From: Fimenecus sp052298855
Lineage (GTDB): Bacteria; Bacillota; Clostridia; Oscillospirales; Acutalibacteraceae
DNA: 64,000 nucleotides
Assembly (NCBI GenBank): GCA_052298855.1
Contig: DAVZXP010000007.1
Span: 1 to 64,000, forward strand
Direction of reading: 5' to 3'
Shown here: positions 24,843 through 33,429 of the stretch, piece by piece
Numbering within the stretch: position 1 is the stretch's first letter
How the letters are laid out: each line of letters opens with the position of its first letter
Translations under genes and position numbers: made by a program
The notes under the pieces: generated by a model
Database searches by the model: none
What the model was told of the DNA's origin: nothing
The model's input: only the letters and a program-made list of their open reading frames with translations

Positions 24843-26453
24843 ATGGCAAAACAACCTTTGACGGTTACGGTTATTACCGATACGCATTATTACTCGAAGA
24901 AGCTCGGAACAGACGGCAAGGCTTACGAAAAGGGCAACTCAAAAAGCCAGCTTTTGCTTGAAAGGGCGGAGGAAGTGCTTAAAGCTGCCTTTGAGCAGAT
25001 AAAAAAAGACAATCGCACGGACATCGTGTTGCTTTCGGGTGACACGACGTCCAACGGCGACTTTGACTCGCATAAGGAATTTATAGAGATGCTCCGTGAC
25101 CTTAAAAAATCGGGCAAAAGAGTTTTCGTTTTAACGGCGACACACGATTTTCAGGACGACGGAAAGACCTATGCTTACAGAAATGATGAAAAGGTCGATA
25201 TTCCTGCCGCAAGGCGTGAGGACTTGTACGATATGTACCGTGAGTTCGGACCCGATCAGGCGGATAGCGTGCATAGACAGAGTATGTCGTATTCCGTAAA
25301 GCTTCAAGACGGATACAGATTGCTTGCGATAAATGACGATAATAATTTATCGGGTAAAAGTGGCGTTTCCGACGATTGTTTTGAGTGGATAAGGTCAGAG
25401 GTTGAAAAGGCGAGGGCAAACGGCGAGTTTGTGCTTGCTATGACGCACCACCCGTTAATAGCGCCGTCTCCGATTTACGGACTTATCGGAAAGAACGATA
25501 TGTTCGGCGATTTTGACGTAAGACGTGAGCAGTTTGCCGACCTCGGTATGCAGTTTATGCTCACGGGTCACACCCATATTCACAGCATAGATAAAATAAC
25601 CTCGAAAAGAGGAAACACCTTTTATACTATCGCAACGGCTTCTCCGATAGGCTATCCGGGTACAATCAGAACGGTTACCGTTGATGACGACGGCAAAAGC
25701 GTTAAGACGACGACGGATTTCATAACCGAAGAACCTGATTTTGAAATGCAGGGCGATATGCAGGAGTATCTCAAAAATCAGCTTGCCGGTATGGTAAAGG
25801 ATATGGTTAAGGCCGCCGCAGGCGACACGGAAACCTTTGCCAATATGGTTACCTCGATGAGCATTAAGAAAAAGGTCGTTTATAAATTCGGTTGGCTTAT
25901 AAAGCCTGTCGCAAAGTTTCTCAATAAGCTTACAATCGGTACGGTTGCCAAATGGACTAAAAAAGAAACGGGACTTAAAAAGGAAGATTATGCCGACATA
26001 AAGAATGACAGCGTAGTTGATTTTATAATCGATATGGTATTAAATCTTTACGGCGGAGAAAATCTCTATAATCCCGATCAACCGCAGTATAAAATCGCAA
26101 TGGGACTTATAAGCATATTCGATTCGATTTTGTCGGTTTTACATATCGACCTCAAAAAGCTGTTAAAGGTTGACTCACTTTATGATTTTGCCGAGCCGCT
26201 TATTCATAACAGAGGAATAAACGCTTATGAAACAGAACTTCCGATTATGCCGTTCTATGATGAGGGCGAGCAGGGAGAAGTTAAGCAAGAAATAAAACCC
26301 GAGCATACAATTAAAAGTAAAAAGGGTTTGCCGATAATTATAATTTCGGTATTACTTCTTATTATACTGTTAATTCCGTTGGCGTTGCTGCTTCTTATCG
26401 GCTTTATTGTAAACCAAATTAAGTACGGCAAGAAAATGAAAATTGACGAATAA
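24843..26453 (+). CDS. Metallophosphoesterase with C-terminal membrane anchor
   Basis: The 536-residue protein has a calcineurin-type phosphoesterase domain (about 8-265) with the metal ligands in TDTHYY (D13, H15), LLSGDTT, TATHDF in place of the usual GNHD, MTHHPL and GHTHIHS. A helical region follows, then one long hydrophobic segment near residues 503-528 and a basic end. The absence of a signal peptide and the position of the anchor suggest a cytoplasmic catalytic domain attached to the membrane. The substrate is unknown; nucleotide or phospholipid phosphodiesters are possible. It lies 21 bp after thrS and ends in a terminator. Confidence 0.85.
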   Translation: MAKQPLTVTVITDTHYYSKKLGTDGKAYEKGNSKSQLLLERAEEVLKAAFEQIKKDNRTDIVLLSGDTTSNGDFDSHKEFIEMLRDLKKSGKRVFVLTATHDFQDDGKTYAYRNDEKVDIPAARREDLYDMYREFGPDQADSVHRQSMSYSVKLQDGYRLLAINDDNNLSGKSGVSDDCFEWIRSEVEKARANGEFVLAMTHHPLIAPSPIYGLIGKNDMFGDFDVRREQFADLGMQFMLTGHTHIHSIDKITSKRGNTFYTIATASPIGYPGTIRTVTVDDDGKSVKTTTDFITEEPDFEMQGDMQEYLKNQLAGMVKDMVKAAAGDTETFANMVTSMSIKKKVVYKFGWLIKPVAKFLNKLTIGTVAKWTKKETGLKKEDYADIKNDSVVDFIIDMVLNLYGGENLYNPDQPQYKIAMGLISIFDSILSVLHIDLKKLLKVDSLYDFAEPLIHNRGINAYETELPIMPFYDEGEQGEVKQEIKPEHTIKSKKGLPIIIISVLLLIILLIPLALLLLIGFIVNQIKYGKKMKIDE

Positions 26454-26468
26454 ATAATCAACAATCCG

Positions 26469-26507
26469 ATTCGGTGTAATCTTTTTTGATTGCACCGAAT
26501 TTTTTTT
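26469..26507 (+). terminator. Terminator of the metallophosphoesterase gene
   Basis: A 13-bp stem attcggtgtaatc / gattgcaccgaat (26469-26481 with 26488-26500) is followed by at least seven T residues. Confidence 0.92.
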
Positions 26508-26557
26508 GTCACCTTTTCTGACTTTCAATCGTCTTTATATCAGAGAGGTAAAAAGCT

Positions 26558-27952
26558 ATGGTTTTCAGCAGTCTAAAATTTGTTTTAATATTTATGCCGG
26601 TGTTTTTCGCTTGCTATTATATCGTCCCCGACAAGTGGAAAAATGCCGTGTTGCTTATCGGCAGCCTTAGCTTTTACCTTGTCGGAACGCTCAAAACACC
26701 TTATCATTTTGCATTGTTTGTCTTGAGTATAATAGTTGATTTTGAGGTCGGAGTCGGAATTGAAAAATATCAAAAGCACAAAAAAGCAATACTTGTGTCG
26801 GGCATATTGTTCCATTTAATAGCGTTAAGTGCGTTCAAGTATTCGGACTTTGTATTTTCTCAGCTTGCACCGTTTATTCCGAAGCTCTCGCAAATACCGT
26901 CATTGGGGCTTCCGATAGGAATATCATTTTACACATTTCAGGGCATATCATATATAGCGGACGTTTACAGAGGAAAAACAAAGGCTGAAAAAAGCGTTTT
27001 GCGATATGCCGTTTATATCGCAATGTTTGAGCAGTTAATAGCAGGGCCTATCGTCACATATTCTCGTGTTAAGGGATCGCTTAAAAGCAGAAAAATAAAC
27101 GCTTCTGCCGTGCTTTGCGGTTTGGGAATGTTCGTGTTCGGCTTGGGCTTAAAGGTTTTACTTGCAAATCCAATCGGAAAGCTTTGGTCGCAAACGCTTG
27201 CAATCGGCTTTGAGAGCGTATCGACACCGCTTGCGTGGATGGCTTTGTTTGCGTATTCGTTTCAAATATATTTTGACTTTTTCGGATATTCGCTTATGGC
27301 GGTCGGACTCGGAAAAATGTTAGGCTTTAAATTACCTAAAAATTTTGACCATCCGTATATGAGCCTTACCGTAACGGAATTTTGGAGACGGTGGCACATA
27401 ACTCTCGGCTCGTGGTTTAGAGAATATGTTTACATTCCGCTTGGCGGAAACAGATGCTCAAAGGCGAGAAATCTGTTTAACCTGTTGTTTGTTTGGCTCT
27501 TAACTGGAATATGGCACGGTGCAGGTTATAATTTCCTGCTGTGGGGATTTATATTATTTTTATTGATAGCGACGGAAAAATACTTGACGGGGAAATTTCT
27601 CAATTCCCACCCCGCAATCGGTCATATTTATATGATTTTAATTATTCCGCTTATGTGGGCGGTGTTTGCGGTGTCGGATATGAGAGAGCTCGGAGTTTTG
27701 TTTACAAGGCTTTTCCCGTTCTTCGGCACAGGTGCGTTGTCGATATTTAAGTATGATTATCTTAAATATTTGAAGGAATACTATCCGTTCTTTATCATTT
27801 CTGTTTTGTTTTCGACAAGGCTTCCGTATAAGCTTCTCGAACGCATAAGGAACAGCGTGCTTGTTCCGATATTGTTGATTGCGATATTTTCCGCAAGTAT
27901 TTACTGTATGTATAAGGGCTTTGACGACCCGTTTTTGTATTTTAGATTTTAA
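26558..27952 (+). CDS. MBOAT family O-acyltransferase (AlgI/DltB/PatA-like)
   Basis: The 464-residue polytopic protein has the family blocks SFYLVGT, GLPIGISFYTFQGISYIADVY, FWRRWHITLGSWFREYVYIPLGG and LTGIWHGAGYNFLLWG, the last with the catalytic histidine near residue 320. Members pass acyl (usually acetyl) groups across the membrane to a partner that modifies alginate, peptidoglycan or teichoic acid. The start follows GAGAGGT. The next gene, 12 bp later, is an SGNH lipoprotein, the usual partner type. No sigma-A promoter is obvious in 26508-26557; a CGTC at 26530-26533 could be an ECF-type -10, but a matching -35 is not clear. Confidence 0.93.
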   Translation: MVFSSLKFVLIFMPVFFACYYIVPDKWKNAVLLIGSLSFYLVGTLKTPYHFALFVLSIIVDFEVGVGIEKYQKHKKAILVSGILFHLIALSAFKYSDFVFSQLAPFIPKLSQIPSLGLPIGISFYTFQGISYIADVYRGKTKAEKSVLRYAVYIAMFEQLIAGPIVTYSRVKGSLKSRKINASAVLCGLGMFVFGLGLKVLLANPIGKLWSQTLAIGFESVSTPLAWMALFAYSFQIYFDFFGYSLMAVGLGKMLGFKLPKNFDHPYMSLTVTEFWRRWHITLGSWFREYVYIPLGGNRCSKARNLFNLLFVWLLTGIWHGAGYNFLLWGFILFLLIATEKYLTGKFLNSHPAIGHIYMILIIPLMWAVFAVSDMRELGVLFTRLFPFFGTGALSIFKYDYLKYLKEYYPFFIISVLFSTRLPYKLLERIRNSVLVPILLIAIFSASIYCMYKGFDDPFLYFRF

Positions 27953-27964
27953 GGAGACTGCAAA

Positions 27965-28753
27965 ATGAGAAAATCGAATTTTATAACGCTTGCACTTTTG
28001 ATTTTAGCCGTTACCGTAACCGCTGTGTTCTCGCTTCACGGCTGTTCGGGTAAAAAAGAAGATATTACAACTCCCGACACTCAACCCGTAACCGCATCAC
28101 AGACCGAAGGCACTACCGCAGAGCCTACTACGGCACCGAGCACCCCCGAGCCGTCGCAACAGCCTGTAAATCCCGACGCTTTGTCAAAGGCGTTGTTCAT
28201 CGGCGATTCAAGAACGGTCGGACTTAGGGAATATGCGGGACTTGATAACGCAGATTTCTTTGCGACTGTCGGTATGAGCGTGTTCAATGCTCAAAAAGAC
28301 AGAATTTCCGTGCCAAAGGTCGGAAAAGTTACATTAAATGAGTTGCTGTCTAATAAAAAATACGATAAAATATATGTAATGCTCGGCATTAACGAGCTTG
28401 GATACAGTTTTGACAGCATCACATCTAAATACGGAGAGCTTATCAGCTTTATAAAAGAGAAACAGCCGAATGCTACAATCTTTGTTCAAGCAAATCTGCA
28501 CGTATCAAAGAGCCGTTCGGACTCCGACAAGGTAATTAATAACACCGCTATCAACAGGCTTAATTCCGAGCTTTCAAAACTTGCCGACGGTAAGAAAGTA
28601 TTTTATATAGACGCAAATCCCGTTTTTGATGATGCCGACGGAAATTTATCGGCTGATAAAACTCAAGACAACGCTCATCTGTATGCTAAATATTATAAGC
28701 AGTGGGGTGAGTGGATTTGCCGTAAAACATCCGAAATAATTAAGGGGGAGTGA
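27965..28753 (+). CDS. SGNH/GDSL-type lipoprotein, likely extracellular O-acyltransferase or esterase
   Basis: The 262-residue protein has a signal sequence ending near Cys27 (probable lipid anchor, with an atypical SLHGC lipobox). A Thr/Pro/Glu-rich linker runs to about residue 70, followed by an SGNH hydrolase domain. Catalytic residues are visible: Ser82 in FIGDSRTVG, the block III motif LGINELG, and Asp235/His238 in DNAHLY. With an MBOAT protein directly upstream it matches the two-part O-acetylation arrangement of AlgI-AlgJ/AlgX and PatA-PatB. It ends 4 bases into the possible GTG start of the sigma-factor gene. Confidence 0.85.
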   Translation: MRKSNFITLALLILAVTVTAVFSLHGCSGKKEDITTPDTQPVTASQTEGTTAEPTTAPSTPEPSQQPVNPDALSKALFIGDSRTVGLREYAGLDNADFFATVGMSVFNAQKDRISVPKVGKVTLNELLSNKKYDKIYVMLGINELGYSFDSITSKYGELISFIKEKQPNATIFVQANLHVSKSRSDSDKVINNTAINRLNSELSKLADGKKVFYIDANPVFDDADGNLSADKTQDNAHLYAKYYKQWGEWICRKTSEIIKGE

Positions 28754-28755
28754 GC

Positions 28756-29241
28756 TTGATTGACAAAGACGCCTTTTGTGAGAAAATAACAGAAAATGAA
28801 AAAGCTATGTATTCACTTGCGTTTTCTGTTGTGAAAAATGATGCCGACGCCGCAGAGGTGCTCAGCGAATCAATATACAGGGCATATAAGAATTTGGATA
28901 CGCTTAAAAGCGTTAAGGCGTTTAAGCCGTGGATTTTACGAATTGTGCATAACACGGCGGTCGAGCTTGTACGAAAAGACTCCAAGGTAATTCCCATTCA
29001 AGAGGTCGAAGCCTCACAAGCAGTACCCGTAAGGGACGATACCTCTATTGCTCTGCGCTCTGCGGTAGAGAGCTTAAAGCAGCCGTACAGAACGGTTGTT
29101 GTGCTGTATTATTATGAAAATCTTTCGGTAGGTCAAATCGCTGAGGTTACAAATTCTACGGCTATTGCGGTTAAACAACAGCTCTCCCGTGCAAGAAAAA
29201 TGCTCAGAGAACTCTTAAAGGAGGATTTCAAGAATGAATAA
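28756..29241 (+). CDS. ECF-type sigma-70 factor
   Basis: This 161-residue sigma factor has region 2 (KAMYSLAFSVVKNDADAAEVLSES, then FKPWILRIVHNTAVELVRKD) and region 4 (LKQPYRTVVVLYYYENLSVGQIAEV, then AVKQQLSRARKML), with no regions 1 or 3, as in extracytoplasmic-function sigmas. A GTG at 28750 is also in frame, but it is too close to AAGGGGG, so TTG at 28756 is preferred. It overlaps or abuts the SGNH gene and overlaps the next gene by 8 bases, the standard coupling with an anti-sigma factor. Confidence 0.92.
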   Translation: MIDKDAFCEKITENEKAMYSLAFSVVKNDADAAEVLSESIYRAYKNLDTLKSVKAFKPWILRIVHNTAVELVRKDSKVIPIQEVEASQAVPVRDDTSIALRSAVESLKQPYRTVVVLYYYENLSVGQIAEVTNSTAIAVKQQLSRARKMLRELLKEDFKNE

Positions 29242-30124
29242 ATTTGACGATTATATAAAAGAAAAAGCAAAGGAAGAAAGCATAGAAGTACCCGAAAATG
29301 TAAGTAAGGCGGTTGAAAATGCACTTGCTTCTTTGCCCGAAACGAATAAATCGGCAAGTAAAATCAAGATTTTCCCGAAAATTCTTTCCACAGCGGCTTG
29401 CGTGGTATTCTTTTTCTTGGTGCTTATGCCGAATTTCAGTAAGGCTTATGCAAAATCACTTGCCGACGTGCCTGTTATCGGCAGGATAGTCAAGGTTGTT
29501 ACAATAAGAAATTATTTTTATTCAGACGATTATCACGAAATGGATATCAATGTTCCTAAAATCGAGGATGAAAGCGGTGCGGCGGATTATATAAATAAGG
29601 ATGTCGAGGAATTAACTAAAATCCTTGCGGACAGATTTAACGAGGAGCTTAAAGAAATAGGCAACGAGGGACACAGTGCTATTTATGTTGATTATGATGT
29701 TGTGACAAATACGGATAAATGGTTTACTCTTAAAATCACCGTTCACGAGGCGGCAGGAAGCAGTAACACTTATTATAAATATTATCATATCGACAAGACA
29801 AAGGGTGAAATTGTGAAGCTCAGCGATATAGCGGCGAATGATGATTTTTATAGCACTGTCGAAGCGGAAATTAAACGCCAAATGAAGCGTAGAATGGAAA
29901 AGGATTCCAATGCGGTTTATTGGGTGGATAACGAAGATTTCGGTCAGAACTTTGAAAAGCTCGAAGCGGATTGCAATTTCTATTGGAATAAGAAAGGCGA
30001 ACTTGTTATCGTCTTTGACAAGTATGAAGTAGCGCCGGGTTCAATGGGAACTCCGGAATTTACAATCGGCAGGGGTGTGACCGATAAAGTAATAAAGCCC
30101 GAATATAAGAATATCAAGGGCTAA
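29234..30124 (+). CDS. Membrane anti-sigma factor, RsiV-like (DUF3298)
   Basis: The 296-residue protein has a cytoplasmic N-terminus of about 45 residues, one membrane segment (about 46-66) and a large extracellular domain. The extracellular part contains ADYINKDVEELTKILADRF and YYHIDKTKGEIVKLSDIA, the pattern of the DUF3298/RsiV family. In Bacillus subtilis RsiV holds sigma-V and is cut after binding lysozyme, releasing a regulon that includes the peptidoglycan O-acetyltransferase OatA. The overlap with the ECF sigma gene strongly supports the anti-sigma role; the lysozyme ligand is only an analogy. Confidence 0.82.
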   Translation: MNKFDDYIKEKAKEESIEVPENVSKAVENALASLPETNKSASKIKIFPKILSTAACVVFFFLVLMPNFSKAYAKSLADVPVIGRIVKVVTIRNYFYSDDYHEMDINVPKIEDESGAADYINKDVEELTKILADRFNEELKEIGNEGHSAIYVDYDVVTNTDKWFTLKITVHEAAGSSNTYYKYYHIDKTKGEIVKLSDIAANDDFYSTVEAEIKRQMKRRMEKDSNAVYWVDNEDFGQNFEKLEADCNFYWNKKGELVIVFDKYEVAPGSMGTPEFTIGRGVTDKVIKPEYKNIKG

Positions 30125-30137
30125 GCGGCATAAAAGC

Positions 30138-30176
30138 AACGGCTGTAAAGGAATTAACCTTTACAGCCGTTTTCTT
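30138..30176. terminator. Bidirectional terminator
   Basis: A 14-bp perfect stem (30138-30151 with 30158-30171) with a 6-base loop lies between the anti-sigma gene and the convergent YifB gene. A T-rich tail lies on the plus strand and an A-rich stretch precedes the stem. Confidence 0.92.
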
Positions 30177-30193
30177 ATATATTGCTATAATTT

Positions 30194-31723
30194 TTAATTT
30201 TTCCAGAACTTTCTGTCAAGACTTCTGTACTGTACCGCCTCAAGAATATGGTCGGAATTTATGATTTCGGAATTATCAAGGTCGGCAATAGTCCTTGCCA
30301 CTCTTAAAATCTTGTCATATGCTCTTGCTGAAAGTCCGAGTTGCTCAAAAGAGGCTTTAAGCAGCTTTGCTGCATCGTCGGTAATTTGACAAAACTCTCT
30401 TGTCATTGCCGAAGTCATCTTTGCGTTGCAGGAAATGTGCGAGCCACGAAGTCGCTCCTGCTGAATTTTCCTTGCGGCGTCAACTCTCTTTTTGATGTCC
30501 GCCGAGCACTCCGCCTTTTCATTTGAGGACAACTCGTCATACTCAACGGCAGGCACTTCAATATGTATATCAAGTCGGTCAAGCAAAGGACCGCTTACTT
30601 TTGACAAATATCTTGCGGGTGCACCCTTAGCACAGGTGCAGGGCTTTGTCGGATGTCCGAAATTTCCGCACGGGCAGGGGTTCATTGCACAAACAAGCAT
30701 CACGGAGCAGGGATAGGAATATGTCGCCGCAACCCTTGCGATTGTAATTTTGCCGTCTTCAATCGGTTGGCGGAGAATTTCCATAGAACTGCGTGAAAAT
30801 TCGGGCAATTCATCAAGGAAAAGCACTCCGTTGTGGGCAAGCGAGATTTCACCCGGCCTCGGGACCGTTCCGCCGCCCGAAAGTCCTGCGGGAGAAATAG
30901 TATGATGCGGAGAGCGAAACGGTCTTGCTTTTACAAGCGAAACACCACTCGGAAGTTTACCCGAAACAGAGTAAATGTTTGTTGTTTCAAGCGATTCCTC
31001 AAAGGTCATATCGGGCAGAATTGACGGTATTCTCTTTGCGAGCATACTTTTACCCGAACCGGGAGGGCCGATCATCATTATATTGTGTCCGCCTACCGCC
31101 GCAACTTCCAAAGCTCTTTTCGGCTGATACTGACCCTTGACATCCGCAAAGTCGGGGAGGTCAAGCGCAACACCGAGCTCTTGATAATCGTCCTCGGACA
31201 CAGGCTCTATAAGCTTAATTCCGTTGAGATGATCGAGAAGCTCACGAACATTTTTAACGGGATAGACGTTTATACCTTTTACAACTGCACCCTCGTGCCT
31301 GTTGTTGTACGGAACGAAAATGTTTTCGACCTTTTCACGCTGCGCCCTGATAACCATAGGCAAAACACCGTTGATTTTCTGCACCTCGCCGTTTAACGAA
31401 AGCTCGCCGACAAAAGCACAGTTATCCGTATTAGCTCTTAATTGACCTGTTGATTTCAGAATTGCCACAAGTATCGGAAGGTCGTAAACAGGGCCTTCTT
31501 TTTTCTTGTCGGCAGGTGCTAAGTTAATGGTAATTCTTGATACGGGAAAGTCATATTCGTTGTTGTGAACTGCCGCCCTTACTCTTTCTCGTGATTCGCT
31601 GACTGCGGTATCGGGAAGTCCGACAATGTCAAACCTCGGAAGTCCTGCACCGAGATTTGCTTCAACCTCAACAAGATATGATTCCAATCCGAAAAGTCCG
31701 ACGCTTGCAACTCTTGAAAACAT
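30194..31723 (-). CDS. YifB/ComM family magnesium-chelatase-like AAA+ ATPase
   Basis: The 509-residue protein has an N-terminal ChlI-like domain (GAGLPRFDIVGLPDTAV, then INLAPADKKKEG). A central AAA+ ATPase follows with Walker A GPPGSGKS, Walker B VLFLDELPEFSR and CAMNPCPCGNFGHPTKPC, then a C-terminal helical domain (GLSARAYDKILRVARTIADL). The Gram-negative homologue ComM is a branch-migration helicase in natural transformation. The start at 31723 follows TTGGGGTG; the in-frame codon 14 positions earlier precedes the predicted transcription start region. Confidence 0.95.
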   Translation of the reverse strand: MFSRVASVGLFGLESYLVEVEANLGAGLPRFDIVGLPDTAVSESRERVRAAVHNNEYDFPVSRITINLAPADKKKEGPVYDLPILVAILKSTGQLRANTDNCAFVGELSLNGEVQKINGVLPMVIRAQREKVENIFVPYNNRHEGAVVKGINVYPVKNVRELLDHLNGIKLIEPVSEDDYQELGVALDLPDFADVKGQYQPKRALEVAAVGGHNIMMIGPPGSGKSMLAKRIPSILPDMTFEESLETTNIYSVSGKLPSGVSLVKARPFRSPHHTISPAGLSGGGTVPRPGEISLAHNGVLFLDELPEFSRSSMEILRQPIEDGKITIARVAATYSYPCSVMLVCAMNPCPCGNFGHPTKPCTCAKGAPARYLSKVSGPLLDRLDIHIEVPAVEYDELSSNEKAECSADIKKRVDAARKIQQERLRGSHISCNAKMTSAMTREFCQITDDAAKLLKASFEQLGLSARAYDKILRVARTIADLDNSEIINSDHILEAVQYRSLDRKFWKN

Positions 31724-31753
31724 TATTTCACCCCAAAAATTCAAACTAAAAGA

Positions 31754-31792
31754 ATAATAGCACATAAAAGCGAATATTGCAATTATGTGCTA
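31754..31792 (-). promoter_or_regulatory. Promoter of the YifB gene overlapped by an inverted repeat
   Basis: On the minus strand, TTGCAA (plus-strand 31777-31782) and TATTAT (31754-31759) are 17 bp apart. A 10-base perfect inverted repeat, tagcacataa (31758-31767) and ttatgtgcta (31783-31792), brackets the spacer and -35 box. This suggests an operator, though a transcript structure cannot be excluded. Confidence 0.6.
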
Positions 31793-31847
31793 AAATTATC
31801 CGATTAAAAACCGCTTAAAAATTACCTATATATAATAGTATAGAAAA

Positions 31848-32816
31848 TTACACTAAATTTCCTGCGTAAAATTCCTCTTTGAACCATACATCCTGAACCT
31901 CAAATTCCTTTTGATTGAGGTAGGCAAGCTTACCTGCGTCTGTTGTAAAATCAAATTTCAATTTATAGGAATAAAGCATTTGCTTTTTGTATCCGCCGAA
32001 TTTTTTATTGTCACGGTTTCTGCCGTACTTGCCGTCGCCCAAAAGCGGACAGCCGATTGACGCCATATGCGCTCTAATCTGATGAGTTCTGCCTGTGAGA
32101 AGCTCAATTTCCACAAGGCTCAAGCCGTCGATGCTCTCAAGCACTCTGTATTTTGTTTTAATGCTCTTTGCACCTTCGGAGGCTTTTTTCGACACCGTGA
32201 CCGTGTTGCTTTTTTCGTCCTTTACAAGATAACCGCCGAGGATTGCACTTTTTTCTTTCGGAGTGCCCACGGTAACGCAAAGATAATACTTGTGCAGCTC
32301 ACGAAGCTTCATTTTTTCGTTGAGTATGCGTAGACTCTCCGCATTTTTTGCCGCAATTACAATTCCGCCCGTGTTTCTGTCTATTCTGTTGACAAGCGAC
32401 GGCACAAATGAATTCTCCGTATCGGGATCATATTCGCCCTTTTCATATAAATAGCGTTTAACCCTACCTATGAGCGTGTCAATGTACTCTCTGTCGTCGG
32501 GATGGCAGAGGACTCCCTGCTTTTTATTTAACAAAAGTATGTTTTCGTCTTCGTATATAATGTCAAGGCTTTTTGACGCTTTCATAAAATCATAGTGCTT
32601 CTCACTCGGGGCAAAAAATTCGTCGTTGATATACATATCGACTGTATCTCCGACGTGAAGCCTCGTAGAGATTTCCGCACGCTTTGAGTTTACCTTTATA
32701 CGCTTTGTGCGAATGTATTTATACATCAAGGATTGCGGTAAATTCGGAACGCTTTTTTTTATAAATTTGTCGAGCCTTTGCTCTGAATCATTGCTTTTTA
32801 TCGTAAAGCTTTTCAT
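31848..32816 (-). CDS. RluA-family pseudouridine synthase
   Basis: The 322-residue protein has an N-terminal S4 RNA-binding domain (SEQRLDKFIKKSVPNLPQSLMYKYIRTKRIKVN pattern, residues 10-60) and a catalytic domain with VNRIDRNTGGIVIAAK, where the Asp of RIDR is the catalytic residue. LTGRTHQIRAHMASIGCPLLGD closes the family signature. It isomerises uridine to pseudouridine in rRNA or tRNA; which site cannot be told from the sequence. It is monocistronic. Confidence 0.95.
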   Translation of the reverse strand: MKSFTIKSNDSEQRLDKFIKKSVPNLPQSLMYKYIRTKRIKVNSKRAEISTRLHVGDTVDMYINDEFFAPSEKHYDFMKASKSLDIIYEDENILLLNKKQGVLCHPDDREYIDTLIGRVKRYLYEKGEYDPDTENSFVPSLVNRIDRNTGGIVIAAKNAESLRILNEKMKLRELHKYYLCVTVGTPKEKSAILGGYLVKDEKSNTVTVSKKASEGAKSIKTKYRVLESIDGLSLVEIELLTGRTHQIRAHMASIGCPLLGDGKYGRNRDNKKFGGYKKQMLYSYKLKFDFTTDAGKLAYLNQKEFEVQDVWFKEEFYAGNLV

Positions 32817-33429
32817 TGTTTTAACCTCTTGTGACCGTGTTTTTATACTTGATTATTTTATCATAAATATAATAGTAATTCTATTAAAATTAAAGAAAAA
32901 TGTAAATTCCCATAAAATATGTCAATTTTTAGGTGATTTTATACCCTCAGAGGTGGATTGAATGAAAAAACAGCCATATTTTTCAAAAATATCCCATTAA
33001 AATGAATTAAATCACCACAATTTAATATACTATATATAGAATATTTGGCAAAAATCAGGTGCTTTGAGAGCGATTTCAAGCGAAAAACGGGGGTGCGTTC
33101 GCCACAAAGCATAATTTTTTAACAATTACACAAATATTCACCGAAAACGCTTTAGTGTGCTGAATTTTTTTTAGCCTAAAAAACCGTGAATTGACATATT
33201 TTGACATTTCTCATTGTGCAATTTGCACAAAAAACGCATTTCAAAAAATTTGACAATTCACAAATTAGTAAATATAATGACAAAAGTCAAAGCGCGAGAA
33301 TAACAGAGGCGTCAAAAATTCGTTTATTTCTCTTAGCCGACAGGCTGAAATTCACGGAAATTTACGGAGACGTCCAACAGCTTCTTCAGGCAAATTTCAA
33401 AACGAAGAGGTATGAGTTAAAGGAGCAAA
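32817..33429. other. Intergenic region with small ORF, hairpin, promoter and long leader
   Basis: This 613-bp gap between divergent genes holds four things. A 12-codon ORF (32962-33000) follows AGAGGTGG. A hairpin tgctttg/caaagca (33060-33066 with 33105-33111) is followed by a T run. A consensus promoter lies at 33250-33278. A leader of about 145 bases precedes the 3D-domain gene. A longer plus-strand frame from 33201 overlaps the next gene and has no ribosome site, so I do not call it. Confidence 0.6.
33250..33278 (+). promoter_or_regulatory. Consensus sigma-A promoter of the G5/3D-domain gene
   Basis: TTGACA (33250-33255) and TATAAT (33273-33278) are 17 bp apart, a perfect match to consensus. 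The transcript would start near 33285. Confidence 0.9.

Noticed and set aside
33285..33429. c-di-AMP (ydaO-yuaA) riboswitch in front of the 3D-domain gene
   Set aside because: This gene class often carries one, but I could not find the conserved sequence blocks; only generic pairing is visible.
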